Source: Takashimella koratensis (lineage: Eukaryota; Basidiomycota; Tremellomycetes; Trichosporonales; Tetragoniomycetaceae). From it: a DNA stretch of 64,000 nt. A model generated the notes under the pieces. It saw only the letters and a list, made by a program, of their open reading frames with translations, had not been told where the DNA came from and made no database searches. Positions 8,762 to 19,904 of the stretch are shown piece after piece. The translations under genes were made by a program, and so were the position numbers. The stretch is taken from contig BCKT01000021.1 of NCBI GenBank assembly GCA_003116875.1, positions 102,766 to 166,765 of the forward strand. Direction: 5' to 3'. Numbering within the stretch: the first letter of the stretch is position 1; each line of letters starts with the position of its first letter.

Positions 8762-11382
8762 TCACCAGGATACCTCCGAGTCTATCAAGCTCTGCATCAT
8801 ACTGGAAAAGACATCGTCGCCGTTTAGGAAACTTGAGTTTTCATTCTCAAGAGAGCCCTCGTAAAGTCGTGTTGACATGTTGGGGTCAACTCGTGCCGGG
8901 GGGAATGGCGCAGTGTTCGGTGCCATGTTTACCCCATTGCCAAAATAAGTGTTACTCGTAGGCTGGGGGACAGAGGGGCTACCTGATTTGATAAACTTGG
9001 CAAAGTCTGCCCCCAGCGCGTCGATATCAAACTGTCCGGGCAGCCAATCTGCACAAAGGGCCAACGCTGCCACAACACCACGACCTGCTTCCCAAAATGT
9101 ATGCGCTAAGATGTCAGCGAGATCTTGAGGTGACTTACAGAGCTGTCCCATGTACGCAAACTGTCGTCAGCGTCGTCGTGTCGGAGCTCACCATGTTGTC
9201 AATACCCTTGCGGACTTCATTGGAGATGGCCAGGCCCTGATTCTGCTCCTCGACCGCACGCATGAAGAATACCGTGGTGGTGGAGAACATGATGTTGACT
9301 CCAGTCAGTTAAATACAGTTGATACTTACTAAGGGTCCCGGGCCCATATCGAACCGAGTGATAAAGGTCATATAGCTACGGTCAGCAGGAACCGGATAGT
9401 GACCCACCTGGAGCAGCTGCAAGATTCGATCCGCTGCTTGGTCGCACTTGCTCGATGGCGAGGGTGACGAGCTCATAGCTGTTCGATAGAAGGGTCGGTA
9501 CAGGAAGATCGTGACAAGGTGGTAGAACATGTGAAGAAGGAGGACGTGGGGTAATGGGTATGTCTCTGGATGCGAAATGCACTTTGGCAGTTCCGCCTTC
9601 CACTCCTCCAGCCGCAGTGACAGCGCTTGCACCCTTTCATCGCGTTGCGTGTCAGAGTCGACGGTGGGGTAGCTAGTATCAGCATGAGTCGCGAGACTAC
9701 TCACAGAGTGGCTCGAACCTCGGACTGCAGCTTTGCCAGCCTGACACACCAGTGGAAGACGGTAGAGCGCAGTGAAGGTAGGCCATGAAGATTTCTACCG
9801 AGAGTCGCTGGAGAAGGGATCGGGTTGGCAGAAATTACCCAGGGGCTTTGGTCCGTCTCGTCGTTAATCTCAGGAAGGTCGATGACTGGGGCAGCAAGAA
9901 GAGGCGGTCTCCCGGCCGCGACGGACCGAAGCTGGGATAAGCTGGTTAACTTGTCAACTCACGATATCATAGAGGTAAACCGCCCAGTAAGTGTTATCAC
10001 GCAGTCGTTTTTCGTCCGCGGTGACTTGGTGATGTGCGACATATGAGTCGCATGGGACGTTGAGTCCGATCTGGGATTAGATTCGTCGACGTTTGACCCA
10101 CCACTTGGCTCATGGCAATCGCTGAGCCAAAGTTGACGTATCCCAGCGAGGCATGACCCATTGGGGGCTCGCTCACGCATCTGTCATTAGCCAAGAACTG
10201 ATTTCAACCTACGTGGCGTAGAGGTTTAGTCCTCGGATGGTACTTAGCGTTGGGCAAGTCGACTCGTAGAGTGTCAATGATTGGCAATGCTGCATGAACG
10301 TCGACTTGTAACGCTCCATTGCTTCTGGCCAGGCAGACCGGCCATAGTACATTCCCATGAAGAGTACCACACAGTGGAGCAGGGGAGAGTAATGCGCTGT
10401 CCGCCGAGGTGCTCGCGGCTCAACATTGACCATGTTGCAGGTTACCAAGTCTCGAAGAAAAGGCGGGACGTCGACGACCATGCACCAGGGCGCCCAGTAA
10501 CTTGCAAAGTGGTCCAACGCGCGGTCATGTAGATCCTTATCGATGTTGAGAGTCGGAGGAAGGTGTTGCGACCATTCCAGCCGTGCCGGTTGAAGAGGAT
10601 GGTCTGGTAGGGTGTTGCTGGGAGGCGATGGTGTCGACGGTCGAGCGTCTGCTTCGCTCGGAAGGTGAGTAAACAACGAGGTCTCACCGAACTGCAACAG
10701 GCGTCCTTCGTCTCCTCGACGCTGCCGGTCAGCGCTATCTAAGCGAATCTCACCTGTAGCCTCTCAAAACTAGTCGTTCGAGAGCGTATTGAGGAGAAAG
10801 GGGGATCTGCGCGAGAAGCGGGCTGAGCGATAGGGGCTGAAGGCGGCAGGATGATCGCAGGGGGCGGCATGCTTGTGGCTGCGACTGGTACCCTCGGGGA
10901 GAGGTCTGGCAGCAGCGACGGCTCGAGACTTTGCAAAAAGTCGTCTGTCGAGTCAGACGGCTGAGTCCAGTCCCATTGGTTCGTCGAAATCGGCTCGGCC
11001 GTGCTCATCACGTTTGACTGTGCTCCATTGGAGAGACGGCTGACGTCGATACCATGCTCTTTGATTAGGGACTCTAACGATGCAAGTCGGTCGAGGACAG
11101 CCCTATTCGCTTCCTCCTTGGCGGAGCTGTGCATCCGTCAGTCAGGCGATAGACCTTCACTAACACTCTTCTGTCTCGGGATTGGCTGTAGTGACAGTCA
11201 ATCTCTACTCGCACGCAGACGTCGCATGGTGTGTTACCATCGCATTTGATTTTGCTATCATCAGTTAGCCGTCAGTCACGGACCCACCGTTTGCGGCAAC
11301 GCTCACAAGCACGCGAGGTGTGCAGCCTTCGGCGCTTAGACGGAGCCGCCTGCGAGCTAGAGGATGACGGTGAGTCGGACAT
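8762..11382 (-). CDS. Zn2Cys6 fungal transcription factor with middle homology region
   Basis: The zinc cluster is split by an intron: RACERCRKR joins KIKCDGNTPCDVCVRVEIDC in frame (minus strand, near 11300 to 11170). A short coiled coil follows (LDRLASLESLIKEHGIDV). Then comes a proline/serine-rich linker, and across several exons (10697-10209, 10190-9960, 9750-9310, 9151-8762) the fungal_trans helical domain, for example LDHFASYWAPWCMVVDVPPF. The start at 11382 (MSDSPSSSSSQ) is preferred. The longer ORF begins at 11568, only 2 bp from the ATG of the divergent oxoprolinase, and would leave no promoter. Convergent with the FAD oxidase and divergent from 5-oxoprolinase, it is a good candidate regulator of both, by inference. 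Confidence 0.83.
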
Positions 11383-11570
11383 GGATGGCCGAGAACCCGA
11401 TGAATGAGAGGAAGGACAAGCGGATGGGTCGGAAGATAGGTGTCGTGTGGGTCGTGACACGCCTGACGGAATCGCGGAGTAAAGCCGGATTAACGCAGCA
11501 ACCCTCCGAACATCGCCTGCATTTAGAATGGCGGAGAAAGTTTGGTAACAACAATCAAGTTCTTCCATAG

Positions 11571-14500
11571 TATGCTTTCGACACAGCCAGAAGACAAGGT
11601 CAAGATCGTTATCGATCGTGGCGGGACGTTCACTGTAGGTTGTGTGACTGGACGCGCTGATCTCAGGATGTGATCGGTATCACTGAGACCAACGGCAGCC
11701 ACCTGATCAAACTGCTCAGTGTGGATCCGAGCAAGTGAGTAGTTGTTTGAAAGGGCTGACTTTAGCTATGCCGATGCGCCTACTGAGGGGGTTCGTCGCA
11801 TTCTCGAATGGCACACCGGCAAGAATATCCCGCGCTCCCAAGCGATCGACACGGCGTCGATCGAGTACCTAAGGATGGGGACCACGGTAGCGTAGGTCGG
11901 TGTTCGATCCAGCTGACATCAGTACCAATGCCCTGCTGGAACGAAAGGGAGAGAAGTGTGCTTTACTCATTGTAAGTGCATATCCTACCCCGCTTACAGA
12001 TAGACCAAAGGCCATGGCGACTGCCTGGAGATTGGAACCCAGCGACGACCTGCGCTCTTCGACTTGGCTATCAAGAAGGCAAGTGAACAGTTGGAAAGTC
12101 CTAACGGTCTAGCCCGAAGTCCTCTACTCCAAGGTTGTGGAGGTCGACGAGCGAATCGTTCCTGATATGCCCGAGCTTGCCGAGGATGTGGTAGGCGGAT
12201 GCGACGAGACGGGGAGCCTTGTCGAGGGTGTCAGTGGGAAGATGATGCGTGTCCTCAAGCCGGTCGACGCGGCTCAGGTGATGGACGACCTCAGGCAACT
12301 CTACGAGAGTGGCTATCGCTCCGTGGCGATTGTCTTTGCCCACTCGTACATCTACAACGGACACGAGAGGCAAGTCGAAAAGCTTGCCAAAGCCGTGGGG
12401 TTCGAGCACATTAGTGTCAGCTCCGACCTCCAGGCGATGATCAACCTCTACTCGCGAGGGTCCTCGGCGACTGCCGATGCGTATCTTACTCCTGAAATTC
12501 GTCGCTATCTTCAGGGTTTCGCCGCTGGATTCAAGAATCAGCTTCAGGACGATGCCTGTCGAGTCTCGTTCATGCAGTCAGATGGCGCTTTGACCGATTT
12601 CAGGACCTTCTCCGGTTTGAAGGCTATCTTGTGTAGGTCGGCTCTTTGAACCTGACTGACTTTTAGCTGGTCCTGCCGGAGGTGTCGTGGGTTTCGCCCG
12701 GACGTCATATGACCCCAGGAACGCCAGTCCGGTTGTCGGATTTGACATGGGAGGAACTGTAGGTCGGGATAGAAGCGCTGTTGACGACTAGTCTACCGAC
12801 GTGTCCCGATACAGCGGGACCTTTGAGCATGTTTTTGAGACAACTACTGCCGGCGTGTCTGTTCAAACGCCTCAACTCGATATCAACACTGTTGCTGCGG
12901 GTGGAGGAAGTATCCTCTTTTACCGAAATGGGCTCTTCCATGTTGGTCCGGAATCTGCAGGAGCCCACCCTGGTCCAGCGTGCTACCGGTGTGTACAAGA
13001 TAGCGATTCTTCTGACAGACAGGAAGGGGGGTCCTTTGACTGTCACCGATGCCAACTTGCTTTTGGGTCGCCTTCACATCGACTCGTTCCCAAAGAGTAG
13101 GCCTTGGTAGCCAAATACGCTGACCCCAGTCTTCGGCCCCACCGAGGACATGCCGCTCGACATTGAGATTGTAAAGGCCAAGTTTGAGGAGCTTACCAAG
13201 ACGATCAACAAGGAGAACAACAGCTCTCTGACCTCGGCAGAGGTGGCGAATGGCTTTGTGAATGTTGGTATGTTCACTCATTCGATCTTCTCTAACGATA
13301 GCCAACTCTGCAATGGCTCGCCCTATCCGAGCTCTCACCGAGCAGCGAGGCTTCCGCACCTCGGACCACAACTTGTCTTGCTTTGGTGGTGCTGGTGGCC
13401 AGCATGCCGCTGCCCTCGCAGGGCTGCTCGGTATGCCCACTGTAATTGTTCACAAGTGAGTATCCCAGCTAACCCGCGAGTATCCCAGCTAACCCGCTGA
13501 CGTAAGGTTCTCCTCTGTGCTTTCGGCCTACGGGATGGCCCTGGCGGATATTGCCGTTGATGTCACCGAAGCCTCGGTTCTTGTTTATTCTCCTACTGCC
13601 CTCCCTACCATCGTTACGCGTTTCAAGGCTTTGGAACAAGATGCGTACGAGAAGCTTCTTGACCAGGGCGTCCCATCGGAGTCGGTGACCTACGAACGCT
13701 ATCTCAGTCTCCGCTACACCGGATCCGACACCAAGATCGTCGTTCTCCAGCCGGCTGACGGCGACTGGGCGAAAGCGTTTGTCCAGCGCCACCTGCGCGA
13801 GTTTGCGTTCGTCCTCGACGCGAGCATCGAAGTCGATGCGATTCGAGTCCGCGGTATCGCCAAGGGAGACGTCTCATTCGACGTTGACGCGTCGGTATGG
13901 GTCGACGAGCTCGAGTCGCTGCCCGAGTGCCCCTCCGCGACGCCCTTCACAACGAGCCAGGTGTTCTTCGAGGACGTGGGAGACTACACAACTACTCCCC
14001 TCTACCGACTCGGGTCACTGACAGCTGGTACCGTCATTCCAGGACCCGCAATCGTTTTGGATGCCACGCAAACGCTCCTGGTCCATCCGCAGAACACTGC
14101 TCGGATTCTCAAGGACCACGTCATGTGAGTTGGTCAAAGGCTTAGCTGACCGCAGTATCGATGTTGGACTAGGCGCAAAGAAGATGCTCGACACGGTGGT
14201 GGCCGATCCCATCCAGCTGTCCATCTTTGGCCATCGCTTCATGGGTATTGCCGAGCAGATGGGTCGAACTCTTCAAAAAACTTCCGTTTCGTTGCAAATC
14301 AAAGAGCGACTCGACTTTTCATGCGCCATCTTTGGTCCCGACGCTGCTTTGGTTGCCAACGCGCCCAACGTTCCGGTCCACCTTGGCTCGATGCAGTATG
14401 CCGTCGCTTATCAGGCTGAGAAGCACAAGGGCCAGCTCCGTCCGGGAGACATCATCGTCAGCAACAGCCCCGAGGCCGGTGGTTCTCACTTGCCAGATAT

Positions 14501-16081
14501 TACAGTGAGTCCTTGAGCCGCCTTGACTGACTCCAGGTAATGCAACCGGTCTTCCAAACTGGTACCGACGAGATTGTCTTTTGGGTCGCCGCTCGTGGTC
14601 ACCACACCGACATCGGCGGTCTTCACGGCTCCTGCATGCACCCCGATATCATCGACCGAGAGCAGGAAGGTGCCGTCTTCGAGTCGACTTTCCTCGTTCG
14701 CGATGGGGTTTTCAACGAGGCCGAGGTGCTCGACATCTTCAAGAAGGCAGGGGAGTCGGAGGACTGCCTTGCTTCTAGGCGTTTAGACCACAACATCTCC
14801 GACTTGAAGGCGCAATGTGCATCCTGTGCCGTTGGAACAAGCCAAATCCATGCCTTGTTTGACGAGTGAGTCAGAGTTTGGATAGTTCTGAATATAGGTA
14901 CGGCAAGGAGGTCGTCCAGTTTTATATGAAAGCGATCAGCGACAACTCTGAGATGGCTGTCCGCACTTTCCTCAAGACCAAATCAGGCGAGGTCCTCCGA
15001 GCGGTGGAGCACATGGGTAAGTGCGTTTGTGAACACGCTAATCGCAGATGACGGTACCCCTCTTTGCCTCGAGGTCACCATCAACCCGGAAGACGGCTCG
15101 GCCAAGTTTGACTTTACGGGGACTGGTCAGGAAACCCTTGGCAACTACAACGCCCCAGAGTCTGTTTGTCGCTCAGCCCTCACCTACTCTCTTCGTGTCC
15201 TCATTGGGACCGACATGCCTCTCAACGCCGGCGTCCTGGCGCCGGTGGAGATTGTCATCCCCAAGGGTTCAATCCTGTCGTGCACGGAGGAGGCACCCGT
15301 CTACCTTGGGTGAGTCGTCGTCTGAAGCTCTGCTGATAGCAGTAACGGTGAAACCTCTCAGCGAGCGGTCGACCTCATCTTCAAAGCGTTCAAGGCGTGT
15401 GCCAATGGTCACGGGTCTATGAACAGTACGTGAAGCTCATTAGACCTGCTAACATTAGCAACCATGCTAACCTACAAGTCCGAGTCCTGGGGAGACTCTA
15501 CTTGTGGTGGTGCCGCAGCTGGACCCGGCTTTGACGGCGCGTCTGCGGTCCACGTCAACGTGAGTGACACGTATGCAAGGCTAACATGTAGATGACAAAC
15601 ACCCGCATCGGTGACACCGAGATCCTCGAGAGCCGCTTCCCAGCCATTCTACGAGAGTTCAGCATCCGACGAGGATCAGGCGGTGCTGGCAAGCACACTG
15701 GCGGCTGCGGCATCACTCGCGTGTACGAAGCACGAGTTCCAATGGATGTCTATCACGCTGGCGAGAGGCGTGTGATTGAGCCCATGGGTATGAATGGTGG
15801 AGGTCCCGGCGGACGGGGCTCCTCCTTCTGGCATAAGAAGATGAAGAATGGAAGCTTCAGACTGGTCAAGACAAAGCCCGCAGCTCACGTCTAGTAAGTG
15901 ACTGGTTAAACCGATTCTGACAAGCAGTATGAAAGCGGGCGAGGCGTTTGTGGTAAACACCGCGGGTGGAGGTGGATACGGTGTGCCCGAGGCGGCAGTG
16001 GCCAAGGTTAACGGTGATGCTTACCAGCACCTTCCCCGTGCAAACGGGAGCCTGCCGCGAGAAGCCGACATTGATTTCTAG
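11571..16081 (+). CDS. OXP1: 5-oxoprolinase / hydantoinase (HyuA-HyuB fusion), ATP-dependent
   Basis: A long multi-exon gene of about 1,270 codons. 5-oxoprolinase opens 5-oxoproline to glutamate using ATP; relatives open hydantoins. The N-terminal HyuA half shows [26 protein letters not shown] and the FGFDMGGTSTD-like [18 protein letters not shown] motif, then [19 protein letters not shown]. The HyuB half starts near 14,170 with [20 protein letters not shown] and continues to [20 protein letters not shown] and [10 protein letters not shown] near the C-terminus. Introns are mostly 30-36 nt; the one at 13456-13506 is enlarged by a 20-bp tandem duplication. Whether the natural substrate is oxoproline or another cyclic amide cannot be told. 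No in-frame stop was seen in the exons followed. Confidence 0.87.
13458..13497 (+). repeat. Exact 20-bp tandem duplication inside an intron
   Basis: GAGTATCCCAGCTAACCCGC occurs twice back to back (13458-13477 and 13478-13497) inside the 51-nt intron 13456-13506 of the oxoprolinase gene. One copy removed leaves a 31-nt intron, the usual size here. The unit carries a GCTAACC branch-point-like sequence, so the intron now has two. Confidence 0.9.
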
Positions 16082-16185
16082 AACGGGATATTTATTGTTT
16101 ATGCATCGTTGTCGGGATAGCGGATTCCAGGCTGTAGTATATAGTCGGTCAGAACCGGATGCTCATTAGGCACAGCCAAACGATC

Positions 16186-17749
16186 ATGCCTCGCACCCTG
16201 CTCAACGCATCCACAGACTACACCCCTGGTGACCCGGGGAAGTGTCGCAGTAGGTGATAGTGGCATCTAACGCTAAGCTGTAGACCGAGATGAGCTGTTC
16301 CCGCCGTACCCGGCGCCTAAATCGGAGCTCGGGGTGTACCGTCTCCTCGCGCCGTCTGCTGCCAGTGAGTTGAGGAGGGGCTGAGCTGATAGCAGTCCGC
16401 GTGTCGCCGCTATGCCTCGGGGCCATGTCGATTGGTGACCAGTGGCCAGGGTTCATGGGCACCTCGCTCGCGGGTGACGCCGCTTTTGCTTTCCTCGACC
16501 GTTACTAGTGCGTAAGAGTAGTCGCCGCGCTGACGATAGCGAACTCGGAGGAAACTTTATCGATGTCGGCAAGTTACAAAGGGTGGGTGAACCAGCTAAT
16601 GGCAGCAAACAACTACCAGGATGAGCAGTCCGAGATGATCATCGGCGAATGGATGGAGCAGAAGGGCATCCGAGACGAGATTGTCCTTGCAACGTGGGTG
16701 AGGTGAGATAACCGCTGACAGCAGTAAATACACTTCTTTTGCTCTCGACCGCCAGGGAGCCAAGTTTGACGGTGTTGGTATCAACTACTGCGGCAACCAC
16801 AAGAAGAACCTGATGCTCACCGTGGAGTCCTCCCTCAAGAAGGTAGGGATGGTCAGAGCGCGCTGACACCAGCTCCGTACCACGTATATCGACCTCCTCT
16901 ACGTCCATTGGTTTGACTATTCGACAAGCATTGCAGAGTTGATGCAAAGCTTGAACGACCTCGTCCGCAGCGGCAAGGTCTTGTACCTGGGTATTTCGGA
17001 CTCTCCAGGTGAGTACAGTATAAACAAAGCTGATGGAAGCTTGGGTCGTCGCCCAGGCGAATGAATACGCTCGGTGCCATGGCCTCACGCAGTTCTCTGT
17101 CTAGTGAGTTGTTGTGTAGCCTGCGCTCATAAATAGCCAAGGAGCATGGAACCTCATGTCGAGAGACATGGAGCGCGATATTATTCCCATGTGCCGTGCG
17201 AATGGGATGAGCATCGCTCCCTTTTCCGTCCTTGGGTCGGGCAAGTTCAAGACTCCTAAAGAGCTGGAGGAGAGGGCCACCCCTCTTCGAGCCGGGGCGG
17301 CTCCCACTCCCGCCCAGATCAAGATGAGCAAGGTGCTTCAGGAGGTCGCCGAAGAGCTCGGCGGCGATGTCAAGCTTCCTAGCGGTAGGTCTAAGTGAGA
17401 CATAGCTGACGATAGTCGCACTGGCTTGGGCGCGCCAGAAAGTGGGCTACTGCTTCCCTATCGTTGGAGGCATCAGTATCCCACACCTCGAGTCCAATGT
17501 AGAGGTAGGACTGTGGACGTCCCTCGCTAACCAAAGGCACTCAAGATCGTTCTCTCCGAAGAGCAGATGGAAAAGCTCGAGGCCGCTACTCCGTTCGACT
17601 GGGGCTTCCCCTATGCCGGATTTGGGCGGGACCCGCACTACTTGCCCGAGGGCAAACCCAACAGCGTCTCGCTGAAATGCGTGAGTTTACCCGAACCGAC
17701 TCGGGGCTGACTGCAGTCGGGTCATGTGAAATTCGTGTCTCTTCCGTAG
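16186..17749 (+). CDS. Aldo-keto reductase, aryl-alcohol dehydrogenase-like
   Basis: Eight or more small exons. The protein is an NADP-dependent aldo-keto reductase of the fungal aryl-alcohol dehydrogenase group. Family blocks are clear: VRVSPLCLGAMSIGDQWPGF, ELGGNFIDVANNYQDEQSE (catalytic Asp and Tyr), DLLYVHWFDYSTSI, VLYLGISDSPAWVVAQANEY, FSVYQGAWNLMSRDMERDII, and FPIVGGISIPHLESNVEAL in the NADP-binding region. The Asn-Asn-Tyr block forms only if a GC-AG intron at 16569-16605 (GCAAGT..CTAATGGCAG) is removed. The first exon (MPRTLLNASTDY) is weakly supported. The gene follows oxoprolinase in the same direction, 105 bp after its stop, and precedes an MFS transporter. Confidence 0.83.
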
Positions 17750-17790
17750 TCCCGTATGCATGAAGCTGCTGCCATTGGCCGTAATTGACC

Positions 17791-17912
17791 GATAAGCATC
17801 GGAGGTGACCCGTGCTAGCCCGACGGATTAGCGGAGGCACTCTGAGTTACGGATCCACGGAGGCTTTCTTCCGCCTCCTTGGGCGGAGCTTATCGTTGGT
17901 CAGGGTATAAAA
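17791..17912 (+). promoter_or_regulatory. Promoter elements before MFS transporter: GATAAG and TATA box
   Basis: GATAAG at 17791-17796 is a consensus GATA-factor site of the kind used in nitrogen control. TATAAAA at 17906-17912 lies 39 bp before the ATG at 17951. A further TTATC (GATAA on the other strand) is near 17890. Confidence 0.5.
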
Positions 17913-17950
17913 CAATCTCAAACACCCTTGAACACTCGCACCATCGCACC

Positions 17951-19734
17951 ATGTCTGAAGTCGAAGTCAAGGGCAAGGATCACACAGACGGGGGCATCAC
18001 CGCCCTTGTCGCTCAGGTCAACGAGGACCCAGACGAGTATGAGCAGCGCGCGCTTCAAATCGGCACCACCGCCGAGATGACCGAGGAGGAGAAGGTCGCC
18101 GAGCGCAGGCTTCTCCGGAAGATCGACCTCCACATGATGCCCTTGCTCATGATTAGTGAGTACACGGGTTGCGCTAGACTAACGCCAGCCTTTGGTATTC
18201 AGTACAGTGACAAAATTGGAATCAGCTCCGGTGTGGCCTTTGGCTTCACCACCGACACCCATCTTGTTGGCCAGGAATACGCCTGGCTCAGCACGGGATT
18301 TTATCTCGCTATGCTCCTCACCGAGTTTCCAGTTGGCTGGCTCATGCAGCGTTACCCAATTGGTCGAGTTCTTGCGTACGCGGTGTTGTTTTGGGGAATT
18401 TGCGTTTTTGGTATCGCTGCGTGCAACAACTTCCCGCAGCGTGAGTTGTTTCCCAGACCCGTGCTCATGTCAGTCATGGCGGTTCGCACCTTGTTAGGCA
18501 TTGGCGAAAGTTGCGTGAATCCCGGTTTCTTGATTATATGTAGTGCATGGTACAAGAAGGAGGAGCAACACTTCAGATCGATGTTGTTCTTGTGAGTGTT
18601 TTGAAGGGTATTTTCCTGACGTCAGCATGATGGACGCATTTTTCGCTCTGTGGATTCTCATGATTTTCTACGCTCTCGGGCTCGGCTCGACTTCGATCCA
18701 GGGGTGGAGGAGTATCAATTGTGAGCCTTTGTGTCAACTGCACTGACAGCAGTGTTCCTCGGCGGTCTGTCCGTGGTGTGGAGTATTGTCCTCATCTTCT
18801 TCCTGGGGACGCCAAAGGATGTCCGTTGGCTCACCGCGGATGAGAAGCTTCGCGCACACGCCCGGCTTATTTCGGGCCAGCAAGGGGAGTCGGAATCAGG
18901 CGTGGCAATCAACTGGGATGAAGTCAAGGAGGGTTTTATCGACCCGATGACTTGGTTCAACGTGGTCTTCGGAATGCTCTACTGCATGTCTACTGGAGGT
19001 ATCGCCGCCTTCACCTCGTATATCCTCCAATCCTTTGGCGCTACCGGCTCTCAGAGTATCGCCTATCAGATTCCATGGTACGCGTGTCAGCTTCTCGGTG
19101 AGGCCGTCGCTTCGTGGGTTATCTACAAGAACCCAAAGAAGAACTGGAACCTCCTCATCTGTATGATGTGCCAGGCTCCAGCTCTGATTGGTATCCTCCT
19201 GGAGGCGCTGCTCAACAACGACCACAAGTGGGGTCGTATCGTCGGGTTCTGGATCGGCGGATTCTTCGTAAGTACCAAATTTAGTGATATACTAACATCC
19301 AGCCGCCCTCCATCTTCATCGTATGGGCGCAGACTGGCCTAAACGTTGCCGGTCGCACGAAGAAGGGCGTCGTTCAGGGGATCGTCGCCTGCACCTTTGC
19401 CATTGGCTACGTAAGTAATGGCGATGGCATCGCTGACCTCAGATGATCGGACCTCAGGCTTTCCAGTCCAAGGACGCTCCTGGCTACCGACCAGGTCTCT
19501 ACTTTTGTGCCTCGTGCTACGCAGCGCTCACCATTTGGTCCTATGTGTGGCGCTTCTGGGTGTCGAGGGAGAACCGCAGGCGCGACCGCGTGGTCGCTGA
19601 AACTGGCATGTCCAAGGAGGCCGCCGAGCTCGAGGGACGACTGAATGCACTGAAGGGGATGACTGACCGTCAGGTGAGTCAGTATCATGGGTAATGCTGA
19701 CTTGTAGAACATCCACTTCCGTTACAAATACTAG
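17951..19734 (+). CDS. MFS transporter, DAL5/allantoate permease-like (anion:cation symporter family)
   Basis: A major facilitator transporter of the fungal DAL5 group, which takes up allantoate, ureidosuccinate, vitamins or small organic acids by proton symport. After a charged cytoplasmic N-terminus, RRLLRKIDLHMMPLLMI is the usual entry to helix 1. Intron removal gives FGIQYSDKIGISSGVAFGF, and DTHLVGQEYAWLSTGFYLA is the conserved helix 2 block. MQRYPIGRVLAYAVLFWGIC and RTLLGIGESCVNPGFLIICS are helices 3-5. The second half has YQIPWYACQLLGEAVASWV. The C-terminus ends DRQ-NIHFRYKY, typical of the group (F-x-Y end). Twelve helices are expected; substrate unknown. It lies in tandem behind the aldo-keto reductase. 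Confidence 0.85.
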
Positions 19735-19904
19735 GTGAACGTGGCAATTCATAGAAAGTTGTAGATTTTTCAGGACTGGGGGTCTTGTTTCCTCCAGGTC
19801 CGCTCCATATAAGGAGGGAGAAGTGAATGCGAGACTTGGTGTTCGTCCAGCACTCCAAGTCGAGAAAACGAGGATGACAAAGGAGGTGATTCTTCCGGAC
19901 TGAT

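Noticed and set aside
11383..11568. N-terminal extension of the second Zn2Cys6 protein (start at 11568)
   Set aside because: It would put its ATG 2 bp from the oxoprolinase ATG with no promoter space; the internal ATG at 11382 is closer to the zinc cluster.
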